Below are positions 56,869 to 64,000 of a stretch of 64,000 nucleotides of DNA, in pieces. The DNA comes from Clostridia bacterium (GTDB taxonomy: Bacteria; Bacillota_A; Clostridia; TANB77; CAG-508). The DNA is taken from NCBI GenBank assembly GCA_017475185.1, contig JAFVGB010000004.1:62001-126000 (forward strand). The letters run 5' to 3'. The translations under genes and the position numbers were made by a program. Every line of letters begins with the position of its first letter. Position 1 is the first letter of the stretch. The notes under the pieces are model-generated. The model was not told the DNA's origin. It saw only the letters and a list, made by a program, of their open reading frames with translations, and searched no databases.

Positions 56869-57395
56869 GTGATTCATGGAGATGGATAAGACTTGAGAAT
56901 TTAGTCATAAAACAAATAAAAAGAGGAAAATCACCTAGATATGTAGATAGGAGTAATGTATATGTGTTTGCTCAAAAATGTAATCCTAAAAACGGGAAAA
57001 TCACTTTAGAAAATGCAAAATTTTTGGATGAAGAAATTTTAAATAAATATGATGAATCAGATTTTATAAATAAAAATGATATAATAATAAATTCCACAGG
57101 TAATGGAACACTAGGTAGAATAGGAATTATTGATGAAGAAAGAATCTTTTTAAATAAAATCGTTGTAGATTCCCATGTTACTTTAATTAGAATTAATAAA
57201 AATTATATAAATCCATATTACATTTTTTATTTATTAAAAACATATCAAAGATATTTAGAATCTCAGGCTTCTGGATCTACAAATCAAACTGAATTAAGTC
57301 CAGAAGTAATAAAAAAGCTTTTAATTCCTTTACCTTGTACCAACGAACAAAACGGAATTATATCAAAAATTAATAGCTTATTAAACTTAATATAA
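56794..57395 (+). pseudogene. Silent hsdS cassette (alternative second target-recognition domain)
   Basis: Encodes only the second half of an HsdS specificity subunit. From the left inverted repeat the frame reads NQFYEKFDDGKIVNITDEIPFD, then a target-recognition domain unlike that of the expressed gene (RDSWRWIRLENLVIKQIKRG, FAQKCNPKNGKITLENAKF, GSTNQTELSPEVIKKLLIPLPC) and the end NEQNGIISKINSLLNLI. It has no start codon or ribosome site at its 5' end, since the reading begins at the repeat; the in-frame ATG at 56818 is internal. Inversion would join it to the first half of hsdS. Confidence 0.85.
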
Positions 57396-57430
57396 TTATA
57401 TAATGACATACTGGAAAGGAGGTTTTCAGT

Positions 57431-58234
57431 ATGTCTTTTACTTTTGAAAAATATCTCAAAAGCAAAAATCTTTCTCAAAATACCCAAAAAGTATATTTAT
57501 TTACAGTTCAACAATACCAGTCAAAATATTTAATTATTAACGAAAAAAATTTACAATCATATAAAACATTTCTTGTTGATAATTATAAAATAAAAACTGT
57601 AAATTTGAGAATTCAAGCAATTAATACCTACTTAAAATATCTAAAAAAGGAGCATTTAAGATTATCACTATTAAAATTACAACAAAAGAATTTTCTTGAA
57701 AACGTTATTAGTGAAGCAGATTATGAATATTTCAAAAAATGTTTAAAAAAAGATAAAAACTATTATTGGTATTTTGTTATAAGATTTATTACTGCAACTG
57801 GTGCAAGAGTTAGTGAATTAGTACAATTTAAAGTAGAACATGTAAAAATAGGATATTTTGATCTTTATTCTAAAGGCGGAAAATTAAGAAGAATTTATAT
57901 TCCAAGTAAATTACAGGAAGAAGCTTTAAAATGGTTTGAATCTATTAACTTGACTAATGGATTTATATTCAAAAATAAATATGGAAAAAGAATAACTACT
58001 CGTGGAATCGGTGGAGAATTAAAAAAACTTGGCATTAAATACGGATTAAATCCAAAAGTCATTTATCCTCACTCATTTAGGCATCGCTTCGCTAAAAGTT
58101 TTTTAGATAGGTTTAATGATATTTCTTTATTAGCTGACCTAATGGGACATGAAAGTATTGAAACTACACGAATTTATTTAAGAAGAACTAGCACTGAACA
58201 ACAAGAAATTGTCAATAAAATAATTGATTGGTAG
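57431..58234 (+). CDS. Tyrosine recombinase, probable hsdS invertase
   Basis: A 267-residue tyrosine recombinase with an N-terminal SAM-like DNA-binding domain (about 1-85) and the catalytic domain: Arg in TGARVSELV near 124, Lys in SKGGKLRR near 151, HSFRHRFAK near 214 (H and R), GHESIETT near 239 and Tyr in RIYLRR near 249. All catalytic residues are present. It sits between the silent cassette and hsdS, inside the segment bounded by the inverted repeats, as in phase-variable type I systems of other Firmicutes. AAAGGAGG lies 8 nt before the ATG. Confidence 0.92.
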   Translation: MSFTFEKYLKSKNLSQNTQKVYLFTVQQYQSKYLIINEKNLQSYKTFLVDNYKIKTVNLRIQAINTYLKYLKKEHLRLSLLKLQQKNFLENVISEADYEYFKKCLKKDKNYYWYFVIRFITATGARVSELVQFKVEHVKIGYFDLYSKGGKLRRIYIPSKLQEEALKWFESINLTNGFIFKNKYGKRITTRGIGGELKKLGIKYGLNPKVIYPHSFRHRFAKSFLDRFNDISLLADLMGHESIETTRIYLRRTSTEQQEIVNKIIDW

Positions 58235-58237
58235 AAA

Positions 58238-58263
58238 AAAACAGCTGATTATTCAGCTGTTTT
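58238..58263. terminator. Bidirectional terminator inside the invertible segment
   Basis: AAAACAGCTGA, loop TTAT, TCAGCTGTTTT. It lies between the convergent recombinase and hsdS; the hsdS TAA stop overlaps the loop. It would insulate both genes in either orientation. Confidence 0.85.
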
Positions 58264-59835
58264 AATGTAATCAAATATTTCTTTAATTTTAAAAACAATT
58301 CTTTTTTGTTCATTCGTATTTGGTATTGGAACTAAAAAATTTGGTAAAAAATCTTTATGAATTCTTTGTTGCCCAGCAGTTCCATTATATGTTTTTATGC
58401 CAGTATCTATAAAATAAGAAGATTTAATTAACCCAAAAATATATTCTTTTAAAACATCTTTAATAATTGGCCTTAGTATATGTAACTCTGTAGTTCCTGC
58501 ACCATAACCATTTTTTAAATTACTAAAAATAGTAGATTTTCTATTTTGAAAACAAGGTGTAATTTTGGCTAATCCAATATCATTTTCTCTAAAATGTGTA
58601 AAGCCACTTTTAATTTCTTTCCATTTTTTTATTTCAAATGTATGAGAATTTTTATAACCACCTTCAATTAATGTCATAGGAATAAAAGAAACTTCTAATT
58701 TATCATCTAATGAATTTCTAGGATTTATTAAGCAAATATTCTTCATTCTAGTCCAACACCAATTTTCTGGTATATCAAAAGGAATTTCATCTGTAATATT
58801 AACAATTTTACCATCATCAAACTTCTCATAAAATTGATTATCTGTACTATCTTTATATATTACTGATAAATTTTCTTTCTTAATTTGCTTTGTTTTAATT
58901 AGTTTTCTTTTTTCATCTAAAATCTTATTAATTAAAACGTCTACTGATTCATCATTAGAATCTTGTTTTACAAGTTTCCCTTGTATTGCATATTGAAGAA
59001 TTGATTTTTTTAGTTCTTCTTTATAGTTTTTATTTAAAGATTCTAATTTTTTATATTTATTATTATAATTATTAATGATTGGATTAATTGATAAAATTTT
59101 ATTTGTTATATTTTTTTGTTCATTGTAACAAGGTAATGGTATTAAAAAATTATTAATTAAATCCATAGAAATATTATCATTAGTAGAGTTTTTATTTTTA
59201 TTTATTAATCCTTTAACGTATGAGGATTGAATTACATTATAAATATAACTTATATTAATTAAATTACTATATGAATTAATACATGCAACACGTTGATTTA
59301 AATACATTTTTTCATCTATATGTTCTATTAAAAATGATTTTCCTACAGTTCCACCTGTCATAGCCATAAGTATACTATTATCTCCAATATCATAATTTTC
59401 GAATTTTATATTAGGATCTATTCTAACAATTTTATTATTTTTTAATCCTGTTTCATCAAAATCAGATATTCGTATTACTCTAATTTTATTATTTTCCTTT
59501 AAATCGCTACTTTTAAATGAAAAACCTGTAATTATTTTAACTATGTTATTTAACCTTATCCATTCCCAACTATCAGGAATATCAAAAGGAATTTCTTCGG
59601 TAATGTCATTTATAGTTCCATCTTCAAACTTCTCATAATAATGATTATCTGAAGGATCTTTGTAAATTTCTGAATATTTTTCTCTTTTTATCTTCTTCTC
59701 TTTTATTAGTTTTTCTCTTTCTTCTTTAATCTTTTCCAATAATACTGAAGCTGGTTCATCATTAAGATCTTGCTTTACTAACTTACCTTGTATAGCAAGT
59801 TGAAGAATAGAGTTTTTTAATTCTTGTGCAGTCAT
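58249..59835 (-). CDS. hsdS: Type I restriction-modification specificity subunit HsdS
   Basis: A 528-residue specificity subunit with two target-recognition domains separated by conserved helical spacers. The two halves begin alike: KSSILQ/NSILQLAIQGKLVKQD at about 9-21 and again near 290, followed by YEKFEDG/YEKFDDG and EIPFDIP-x-x-W-x-W. TRD1 spans about 90-250, TRD2 about 360-510, ending FDYIKTAE. The right inverted repeat (58770-58844) falls in the second spacer, so TRD2 is the part exchanged by inversion. GAGGAGG in the end of hsdM gives the ribosome site; the genes are 1 nt apart. Confidence 0.93.
   Translation of the reverse strand: MTAQELKNSILQLAIQGKLVKQDLNDEPASVLLEKIKEEREKLIKEKKIKREKYSEIYKDPSDNHYYEKFEDGTINDITEEIPFDIPDSWEWIRLNNIVKIITGFSFKSSDLKENNKIRVIRISDFDETGLKNNKIVRIDPNIKFENYDIGDNSILMAMTGGTVGKSFLIEHIDEKMYLNQRVACINSYSNLINISYIYNVIQSSYVKGLINKNKNSTNDNISMDLINNFLIPLPCYNEQKNITNKILSINPIINNYNNKYKKLESLNKNYKEELKKSILQYAIQGKLVKQDSNDESVDVLINKILDEKRKLIKTKQIKKENLSVIYKDSTDNQFYEKFDDGKIVNITDEIPFDIPENWCWTRMKNICLINPRNSLDDKLEVSFIPMTLIEGGYKNSHTFEIKKWKEIKSGFTHFRENDIGLAKITPCFQNRKSTIFSNLKNGYGAGTTELHILRPIIKDVLKEYIFGLIKSSYFIDTGIKTYNGTAGQQRIHKDFLPNFLVPIPNTNEQKRIVFKIKEIFDYIKTAE
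58770..58844 (-). repeat. 75-bp inverted repeat, right copy (within hsdS)
   Basis: Exact reverse complement of 56794-56868. Beyond the repeat, both flanks diverge at once (GATATACC versus GATATACG on one side, TACAG versus TTCAG on the other), which marks it as a recombination site rather than general homology. Confidence 0.92.
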
Positions 59836-59836
59836 T

Positions 59837-61333
59837 TTATTCCTCCTCTAATAATTTACTTACTTCAGATAATATTTTGTCTATCTCTGCATTTAAACTT
59901 GCTCTTTGTTCTTGATATTGTTCTATTAATTCTTTTGGTTCTAATATAATTTCTTCTTTATGAGGATATCCACATAAATCAATATTATATCCATTATCTA
60001 TTATCTCTTTAATTGTATAACATTTAGATTTATATGTTGTTGTTTGTTCTTCACTTTCCTTTTCATCTATAATTACTTTTCTATCATTCCACCATTCTTT
60101 TACATTATCAAAATGTTTATTTAAAATTGGTTTTGTCTTTGAAAAATTTTTATATCCTTCAGGCATATCCATTCTATAAAACCATACTTTATCTGTCGGT
60201 TTTGTCTTATCAAAGAATAGTATATTAGTAGTAATTGAAGTATATGGAGCAAATACAGAGCTTGGCATTCTTACTATTGTATGTAAATTAAAGTCTTTCA
60301 TTAATTTTTCTTTAATATTTACTTTTGTATTATCAACTCCAAATAAGAAACCATCTGGTAATATAACCGCACATCTTCCGTCTTGTTTTAATCTATACAT
60401 TATTAAAGTCATAAATAGGTCAAATGTCTCTGATCCTCTTAAATTTGATGGAAAATTTGCTTGTATATTTTTCACTTCATGTCCACCATATGGAGGATTC
60501 ATTAATACAACATCATATTTTTCGTTTTCTTTATAATCCTTTACATTTCTGTCAAAACTATTTCTATGTTCAATATTAGGTTCATCAATATCATGTAATA
60601 GCAAATTAGTTATACAAAGTAAATACGGTAATGATTTTTTCTCAATTCCATATATAGAATTATCATATAGTTCCTTATCTTCAACTGTTTTTACTTGATT
60701 CTTTAAATAATCCAAAGTTGATGTTAAAAATCCACCTGTACCACATGCAAAATCTGCAATTTTATCATTTAATGATGGATTTATCATTTCTACCATAAAG
60801 TTAGTTACTGGTCTTGGTGTATAGAATTCACCTGCATTTCCAGCGCTTTGTAATTCTTTTAACATAGTTTCATATATTTCATTAAATTCATGTTTTTCAT
60901 TTGAATTAGTAAATTTAATTTCATCAATAATATTGATTACCTGTCTTAATAAAATTCCATTTTTCATATAGTTGTTTACATCATCAAATGTATATTTTAC
61001 TATTGCTTTACTAATAGGTGTATTCTCATTTATATCTAATTTTTCAATTCCAGGAAATAGATCTTCATTAACAAATGCTAATAATTCATCTCCTGTTAAC
61101 GCATTTCCATCTTTTTTATCAACTGCCCAATTTCTCCATCTTAAATTATCTGGAAGTATTGACTTAAAGTTTGAATCATGAAATTCCCATAATTTTTCTT
61201 TGTCATCATACACTTTTAAAAACAATATCCATACTATTTGTTCTAGTCTTTGTGCATCTCCTGCAACTCCATCATCTTTCCACATTACATCGTTAAGTCT
61301 TTTTACTATATTACCTATTCCCACTATTTTCAC
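59837..61333 (-). CDS. hsdM: Type I restriction-modification DNA methyltransferase HsdM
   Basis: The adenine-N6 methyltransferase subunit, 498 residues. N-terminal helical domain (VKRLNDVMWKDDGVAGDAQRLEQIVWILFLK with its natural continuation), then motif I DFACGTGGFLTS near 192 (S-adenosylmethionine) and motif IV NPPYGG near 278 (catalysis), followed by FILFD-like NILFFDKT. The C-terminal coiled tail EQYQEQRASLNAEIDKIL would contact HsdS. It lies 2 bp from hsdR and 1 bp from hsdS, all in one operon. No missing motif. Confidence 0.96.
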   Translation of the reverse strand: MKIVGIGNIVKRLNDVMWKDDGVAGDAQRLEQIVWILFLKVYDDKEKLWEFHDSNFKSILPDNLRWRNWAVDKKDGNALTGDELLAFVNEDLFPGIEKLDINENTPISKAIVKYTFDDVNNYMKNGILLRQVINIIDEIKFTNSNEKHEFNEIYETMLKELQSAGNAGEFYTPRPVTNFMVEMINPSLNDKIADFACGTGGFLTSTLDYLKNQVKTVEDKELYDNSIYGIEKKSLPYLLCITNLLLHDIDEPNIEHRNSFDRNVKDYKENEKYDVVLMNPPYGGHEVKNIQANFPSNLRGSETFDLFMTLIMYRLKQDGRCAVILPDGFLFGVDNTKVNIKEKLMKDFNLHTIVRMPSSVFAPYTSITTNILFFDKTKPTDKVWFYRMDMPEGYKNFSKTKPILNKHFDNVKEWWNDRKVIIDEKESEEQTTTYKSKCYTIKEIIDNGYNIDLCGYPHKEEIILEPKELIEQYQEQRASLNAEIDKILSEVSKLLEEE

Positions 61334-61335
61334 TC

Positions 61336-63687
61336 CTAACTAGCATATAATTCGTTTTCTAATTCTTCTACTACCTCTAAATACTTATCTTTTCCACCAA
61401 ATACCTCTACAATATCCATTGGTGATCCATATTCATTAAAAGGTTTTAATTCTAATATTTTTGTATCAGTTAATTCCAACTCATTATTATCACTATATTT
61501 TTCTAATAAATCCTTTAAAATATTTTGTGCCATTTCTGAATATTTATATAAATATCCTTTTTTTATGACATTATTAACTCTTTCATATCTTGTTAATGGT
61601 TTCTTATCATAAGCTATATGCAATATTAAATCAAAATCTCCAATATCATCAATGCCTATATCTTTTCTAAGCTCATAAATTAAAACACCTTGTTGTTCTA
61701 ATTCATCTAATATTGCTTGTTTTCTATCTGTTGAATTCCATTTATGAAGAAAATCATCAAGTGAAGCATATTCATTTAATATACTCTTTTTGCTAAAATC
61801 TTTTAGAGATTCTGTAACTAATTTTCCATCTTTATCATAATATGAAACAATTTCATTATAAATACTTACGTCTACACCATTAACGTGTAATTTACCTTTT
61901 CTTTCTCCAGTTTCTATTGGTTTCAATGTTGGAGTATCTGTTCGATATTCTTCTCCTTCTTCAGCAACTCCAATAACGGTTGTGTTTACATCACTATCAT
62001 CTGGTGTATCGTCATTAGGATTTACGTTCTTAATACTTACTGGTTCTCCATCAAAATCAGGATCACTAAATAATCTACTAGCATTTCTAAAATCCATAAT
62101 TGTAAAATATGTTTTGTTATAATCCTCTCTAATTCTAGTTCCTCTACCTATAATTTGTTTAAATTCTGTCATTGAATTTATGTTTGAATCTAAAACTATC
62201 AACTTACATGTTTTACAATCTGCACCCGTAGTTAATAATTTACTTGTCGTAACAATTGTAGGGTATTTCTCCTCAACATCAATAAAGTTTTCTAATTGTG
62301 CCTTACCTATTTGATTATCCCCTGTAATTCTCATAATGTAATTAGGATTCTCTGCAACCATATCGTTGTTTTCTTTTATTAATGCTTGTCTCATTCTTTC
62401 TGCATGTTCTATATCTATACAAAAAACTATAGTTTTATTATACCTGTTAGTATTCTTTAAAAACTCCGTAACTCTTTTGGCAACTGCTTCAGTTCTCTCA
62501 TCTATAATTATTCTTTTATCCATATCGGTTTGATAATATGTCTCATCATCTTCAATAATATTGCCATTAATATCTCTTTTTCCAGCTTCTGGTCTATATC
62601 CAACTAAATCTTTATCTAAATTAATTCTTATAACCTTATATGGAGCCAAAAAACCATCATCGATACCTTGTTTTAATGAATATGTATATATTGGTTCTCC
62701 AAAGTATTGAATATTAGATATTTCGTTAGTCTCTTTTGGTGTTGCTGTTAAACCTATTTGTGTAGCACTTTTATAATACTCTAATATTTTTTTCCAATTA
62801 GAATCATCAGCAGCACTACCTCTATGACACTCATCAACAATTATTAAATCAAAAAAGTCTTCACTAAATTGTTTAAATATATCCATTCCTTGACCATCAG
62901 TTAATTGTTGATAAAGAGCCATATAAATTTCAAAAGAACTGTCCATTTTTCTATTTTCAATTTTTGTCATTATTTTAGTAAACGGTTGAAAATCTTGAGT
63001 CATTGTTTGATCTATTAACATATTTCTATCTGCAAGATATAAAATTTTTCTTTTTAATCCTGATTTTTTTAATCTATGTATTATTTGGAAAGCTGTAAAG
63101 GTTTTTCCTGTTCCAGTAGCCATTACTAATAATAGTCTTTTTTGACCTTTAGCAATAGCTTCACAAGTTCTATTAATTGCAATTGTTTGATAATATCTAG
63201 GTTTATTAACTCCCGGAGCATAGTAATATGGTTCATTAATTATCTTTTCTTCCTCGTCTGTTATTTTTTTAGCAACTTTATATCTATACCATAAGTCATC
63301 TGGAGAAGGAAATTCGTCCATTGGTATTTCTCTTTCATTTCCTGTTAGCATATCATGTTCTAGAAATGCTACACCATTAGTTGAATATGCAAAAGGTAAA
63401 TCCAAAGTTTTAGCATATTCTATTGCCTGTTGCATTCCAGTACCAACTTCTAAATCATATTTTTTTGCTTCAACAACAGCTATAGGCTTTGAACTATTAT
63501 AATATAAAATATAATCAGCCTTTTCTCCTTTAGCCCTTGTAGACATATTTCCTCTTACTATAACTTTACCAGCTGTAAAATAAACCTCACTTCTTATTTG
63601 TGTTTCTAAATTCCATTTTTTTGTTAACGCTGGTGTAATATATATATTTCTTGTATCTTCTTCAGAAAGATTTTTATAACCCTCCAT
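61336..63687 (-). CDS. hsdR: Type I restriction endonuclease subunit HsdR
   Basis: The ATP-dependent translocase/nuclease subunit, 783 residues, of the shorter EcoEI-like type. Nuclease motif KADYILYY...VVEAKK near 48-76; helicase motif I MATGTGKT near 187; DECH near 285; GLTATP near 305; later GRGTRIREDY. The C-terminal domain is like that of EcoEI R. A ribosome site GGAGGG lies before the ATG. First gene of the operon, downstream of a promoter at 63736-63764. It appears intact. Confidence 0.95.
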   Translation of the reverse strand: MEGYKNLSEEDTRNIYITPALTKKWNLETQIRSEVYFTAGKVIVRGNMSTRAKGEKADYILYYNSSKPIAVVEAKKYDLEVGTGMQQAIEYAKTLDLPFAYSTNGVAFLEHDMLTGNEREIPMDEFPSPDDLWYRYKVAKKITDEEEKIINEPYYYAPGVNKPRYYQTIAINRTCEAIAKGQKRLLLVMATGTGKTFTAFQIIHRLKKSGLKRKILYLADRNMLIDQTMTQDFQPFTKIMTKIENRKMDSSFEIYMALYQQLTDGQGMDIFKQFSEDFFDLIIVDECHRGSAADDSNWKKILEYYKSATQIGLTATPKETNEISNIQYFGEPIYTYSLKQGIDDGFLAPYKVIRINLDKDLVGYRPEAGKRDINGNIIEDDETYYQTDMDKRIIIDERTEAVAKRVTEFLKNTNRYNKTIVFCIDIEHAERMRQALIKENNDMVAENPNYIMRITGDNQIGKAQLENFIDVEEKYPTIVTTSKLLTTGADCKTCKLIVLDSNINSMTEFKQIIGRGTRIREDYNKTYFTIMDFRNASRLFSDPDFDGEPVSIKNVNPNDDTPDDSDVNTTVIGVAEEGEEYRTDTPTLKPIETGERKGKLHVNGVDVSIYNEIVSYYDKDGKLVTESLKDFSKKSILNEYASLDDFLHKWNSTDRKQAILDELEQQGVLIYELRKDIGIDDIGDFDLILHIAYDKKPLTRYERVNNVIKKGYLYKYSEMAQNILKDLLEKYSDNNELELTDTKILELKPFNEYGSPMDIVEVFGGKDKYLEVVEELENELYAS

Positions 63688-63704
63688 ATATTTGCCCCCT
63701 ATAC

Positions 63705-63735
63705 AACTTCCGATAACTTTTTATTATCCGAAGTT
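63705..63735. promoter_or_regulatory. Inverted repeat at the hsdR start region (operator or dif-like site)
   Basis: AACTTCCGATAA (63705-63716) and TTATCCGAAGTT (63724-63735) match at 11 of 12 positions around a 7-bp spacer. It overlaps the expected start of hsdR transcription. The arm layout also resembles a Xer dif site (ACTTCC-like left arm, TTAT-like right arm), but the spacer is 7 instead of 6 bp and the right arm is poor. Repressor operator or recombinase site cannot be decided from sequence. Confidence 0.5.
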
Positions 63736-63764
63736 ATAATATCATAAACAGACATTTTTCTCAA
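63736..63764 (-). promoter_or_regulatory. Promoter of the hsdRMS operon
   Basis: Minus-strand TTGAGA (63759-63764), 17-bp spacer, TATTAT (63736-63741), 50 bp before hsdR. It lies outside the invertible segment, so expression stays on in both orientations and only specificity changes. Confidence 0.65.
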
Positions 63765-64000
63765 TAAAATCAAAGAAATTTGCTCTACAAATTTTTCTAC
63801 TTTTTTCGACAAAAAAATACAACTAAAAAAGGGGCTTTGAATCTCCATAATTTAGAATTGTCGACCTGCCAATTTCTGTGCTTGCTTAAAAGCAAGAAAT
63901 GAAATTTCCGACCGACCAAATTCAATGCTTGCTTAAAAATAATAATTTAATAAAAAAATTAAAAGTTTTTTTACAACTTTTAAAAACATAAATATCCCCC
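63765..64000. other. Gene-free window end with two imperfect direct repeats
   Basis: No gene is supported. CGACCTGCCAATTTCTGTGC (63862 onward) and CGACCGACCAAATTCAATGC (63909 onward), each followed by TTGCTTAAAA, recur with a 47-bp period. The first copy forms a small hairpin CTTGCTT-AA-AAGCAAG. TTAAAAGTT and AACTTTTAA near 63959-63985 form an AT hairpin that may terminate a gene beyond the window. Confidence 0.4.

Noticed and set aside
63705..63735. A loxP-like site for a Cre-type recombinase
   Set aside because: ATAACTTCGGATA-like similarity is partial, and the nearby recombinase is associated with the 75-bp hsdS repeats instead; no second site is seen.
63862..63938. Possible CRISPR array at the window end
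   Set aside because: Only two repeats, imperfect, with a 17-bp gap; no cas gene nearby.

Overview
The window looks like chromosomal DNA of a very AT-rich, low-GC Gram-positive bacterium (Bacillota, most likely an anaerobic gut-type Clostridia member). Support: clostridial-style rpoB and rpoC, gdpP, rplI and dnaB in one orientation, strong Shine-Dalgarno sites, TTG and GTG starts, TGA used as a stop, SpaA/MucBP/GLUG-type surface proteins, a one-module NRPS ending in a reductase, and many small TM2 or GNAT genes. The species cannot be named from sequence alone.

Layout. 1-4,077 (minus strand): gdpP, three small membrane-protein genes, rplI, and the 5' end of dnaB, which has a 1-nt frameshift. 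4,162-6,996 (plus): a GH5 endoglucanase and a cellulose-synthase-like GT2, a compact exopolysaccharide pair. 7,015-10,966 (minus): an SpaA/Cna-B surface protein split by a 1-nt frameshift. 11,205-18,981 (minus): rpoB-rpoC with its own strong promoter, a leader of about 370 nt holding a terminator-like hairpin and a 41-codon ORF, and a terminator; the usual ribosomal-protein neighbours are absent. 19,133-19,603 (plus): an orphan membrane protein. 19,669-34,968 (minus): one intact 15.3-kb gene for a 5,099-residue surface protein with SpaA domains, three blocks of 'NCYNxG' repeats and a MucBP-like stalk. 35,360-41,845 (plus): a C-A-T-R NRPS and a sensor histidine kinase, with REP-like repeats between them. 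41,900-52,400: LemA and a frameshifted TPM-domain protein, Nudix, a nonsense-interrupted ORF, a FliB-like methylase, a double-RyR protein, zinc-ribbon/TM2, a Ham1-like NTPase, three GNAT proteins (one YoaP-like), a RibD-like reductase, an ICMT-like protein and orphans.

52,462-63,741 is a defence island: a PHP-SMC ATPase of the TrlF type, a DUF4143 AAA ATPase, and a complete type I restriction-modification operon (hsdR-hsdM-hsdS) with an adjacent tyrosine recombinase and a silent inverted hsdS cassette. An exact 75-bp inverted repeat (56,794-56,868 and 58,770-58,844) joins the silent cassette to the expressed hsdS. Inversion of the 2-kb segment would exchange the second target-recognition domain, making this a phase-variable epigenetic switch. 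It is the most striking system in the window, although the principle is known from other Firmicutes.

Other points of interest are the giant adhesin, the minimal NRPS, the isolated rpoBC operon with its structured leader, three single-base frameshifts (dnaB, SpaA protein, TPM protein) that may be assembly errors or real, and three monocistronic genes with richer-GC codon use than their surroundings.
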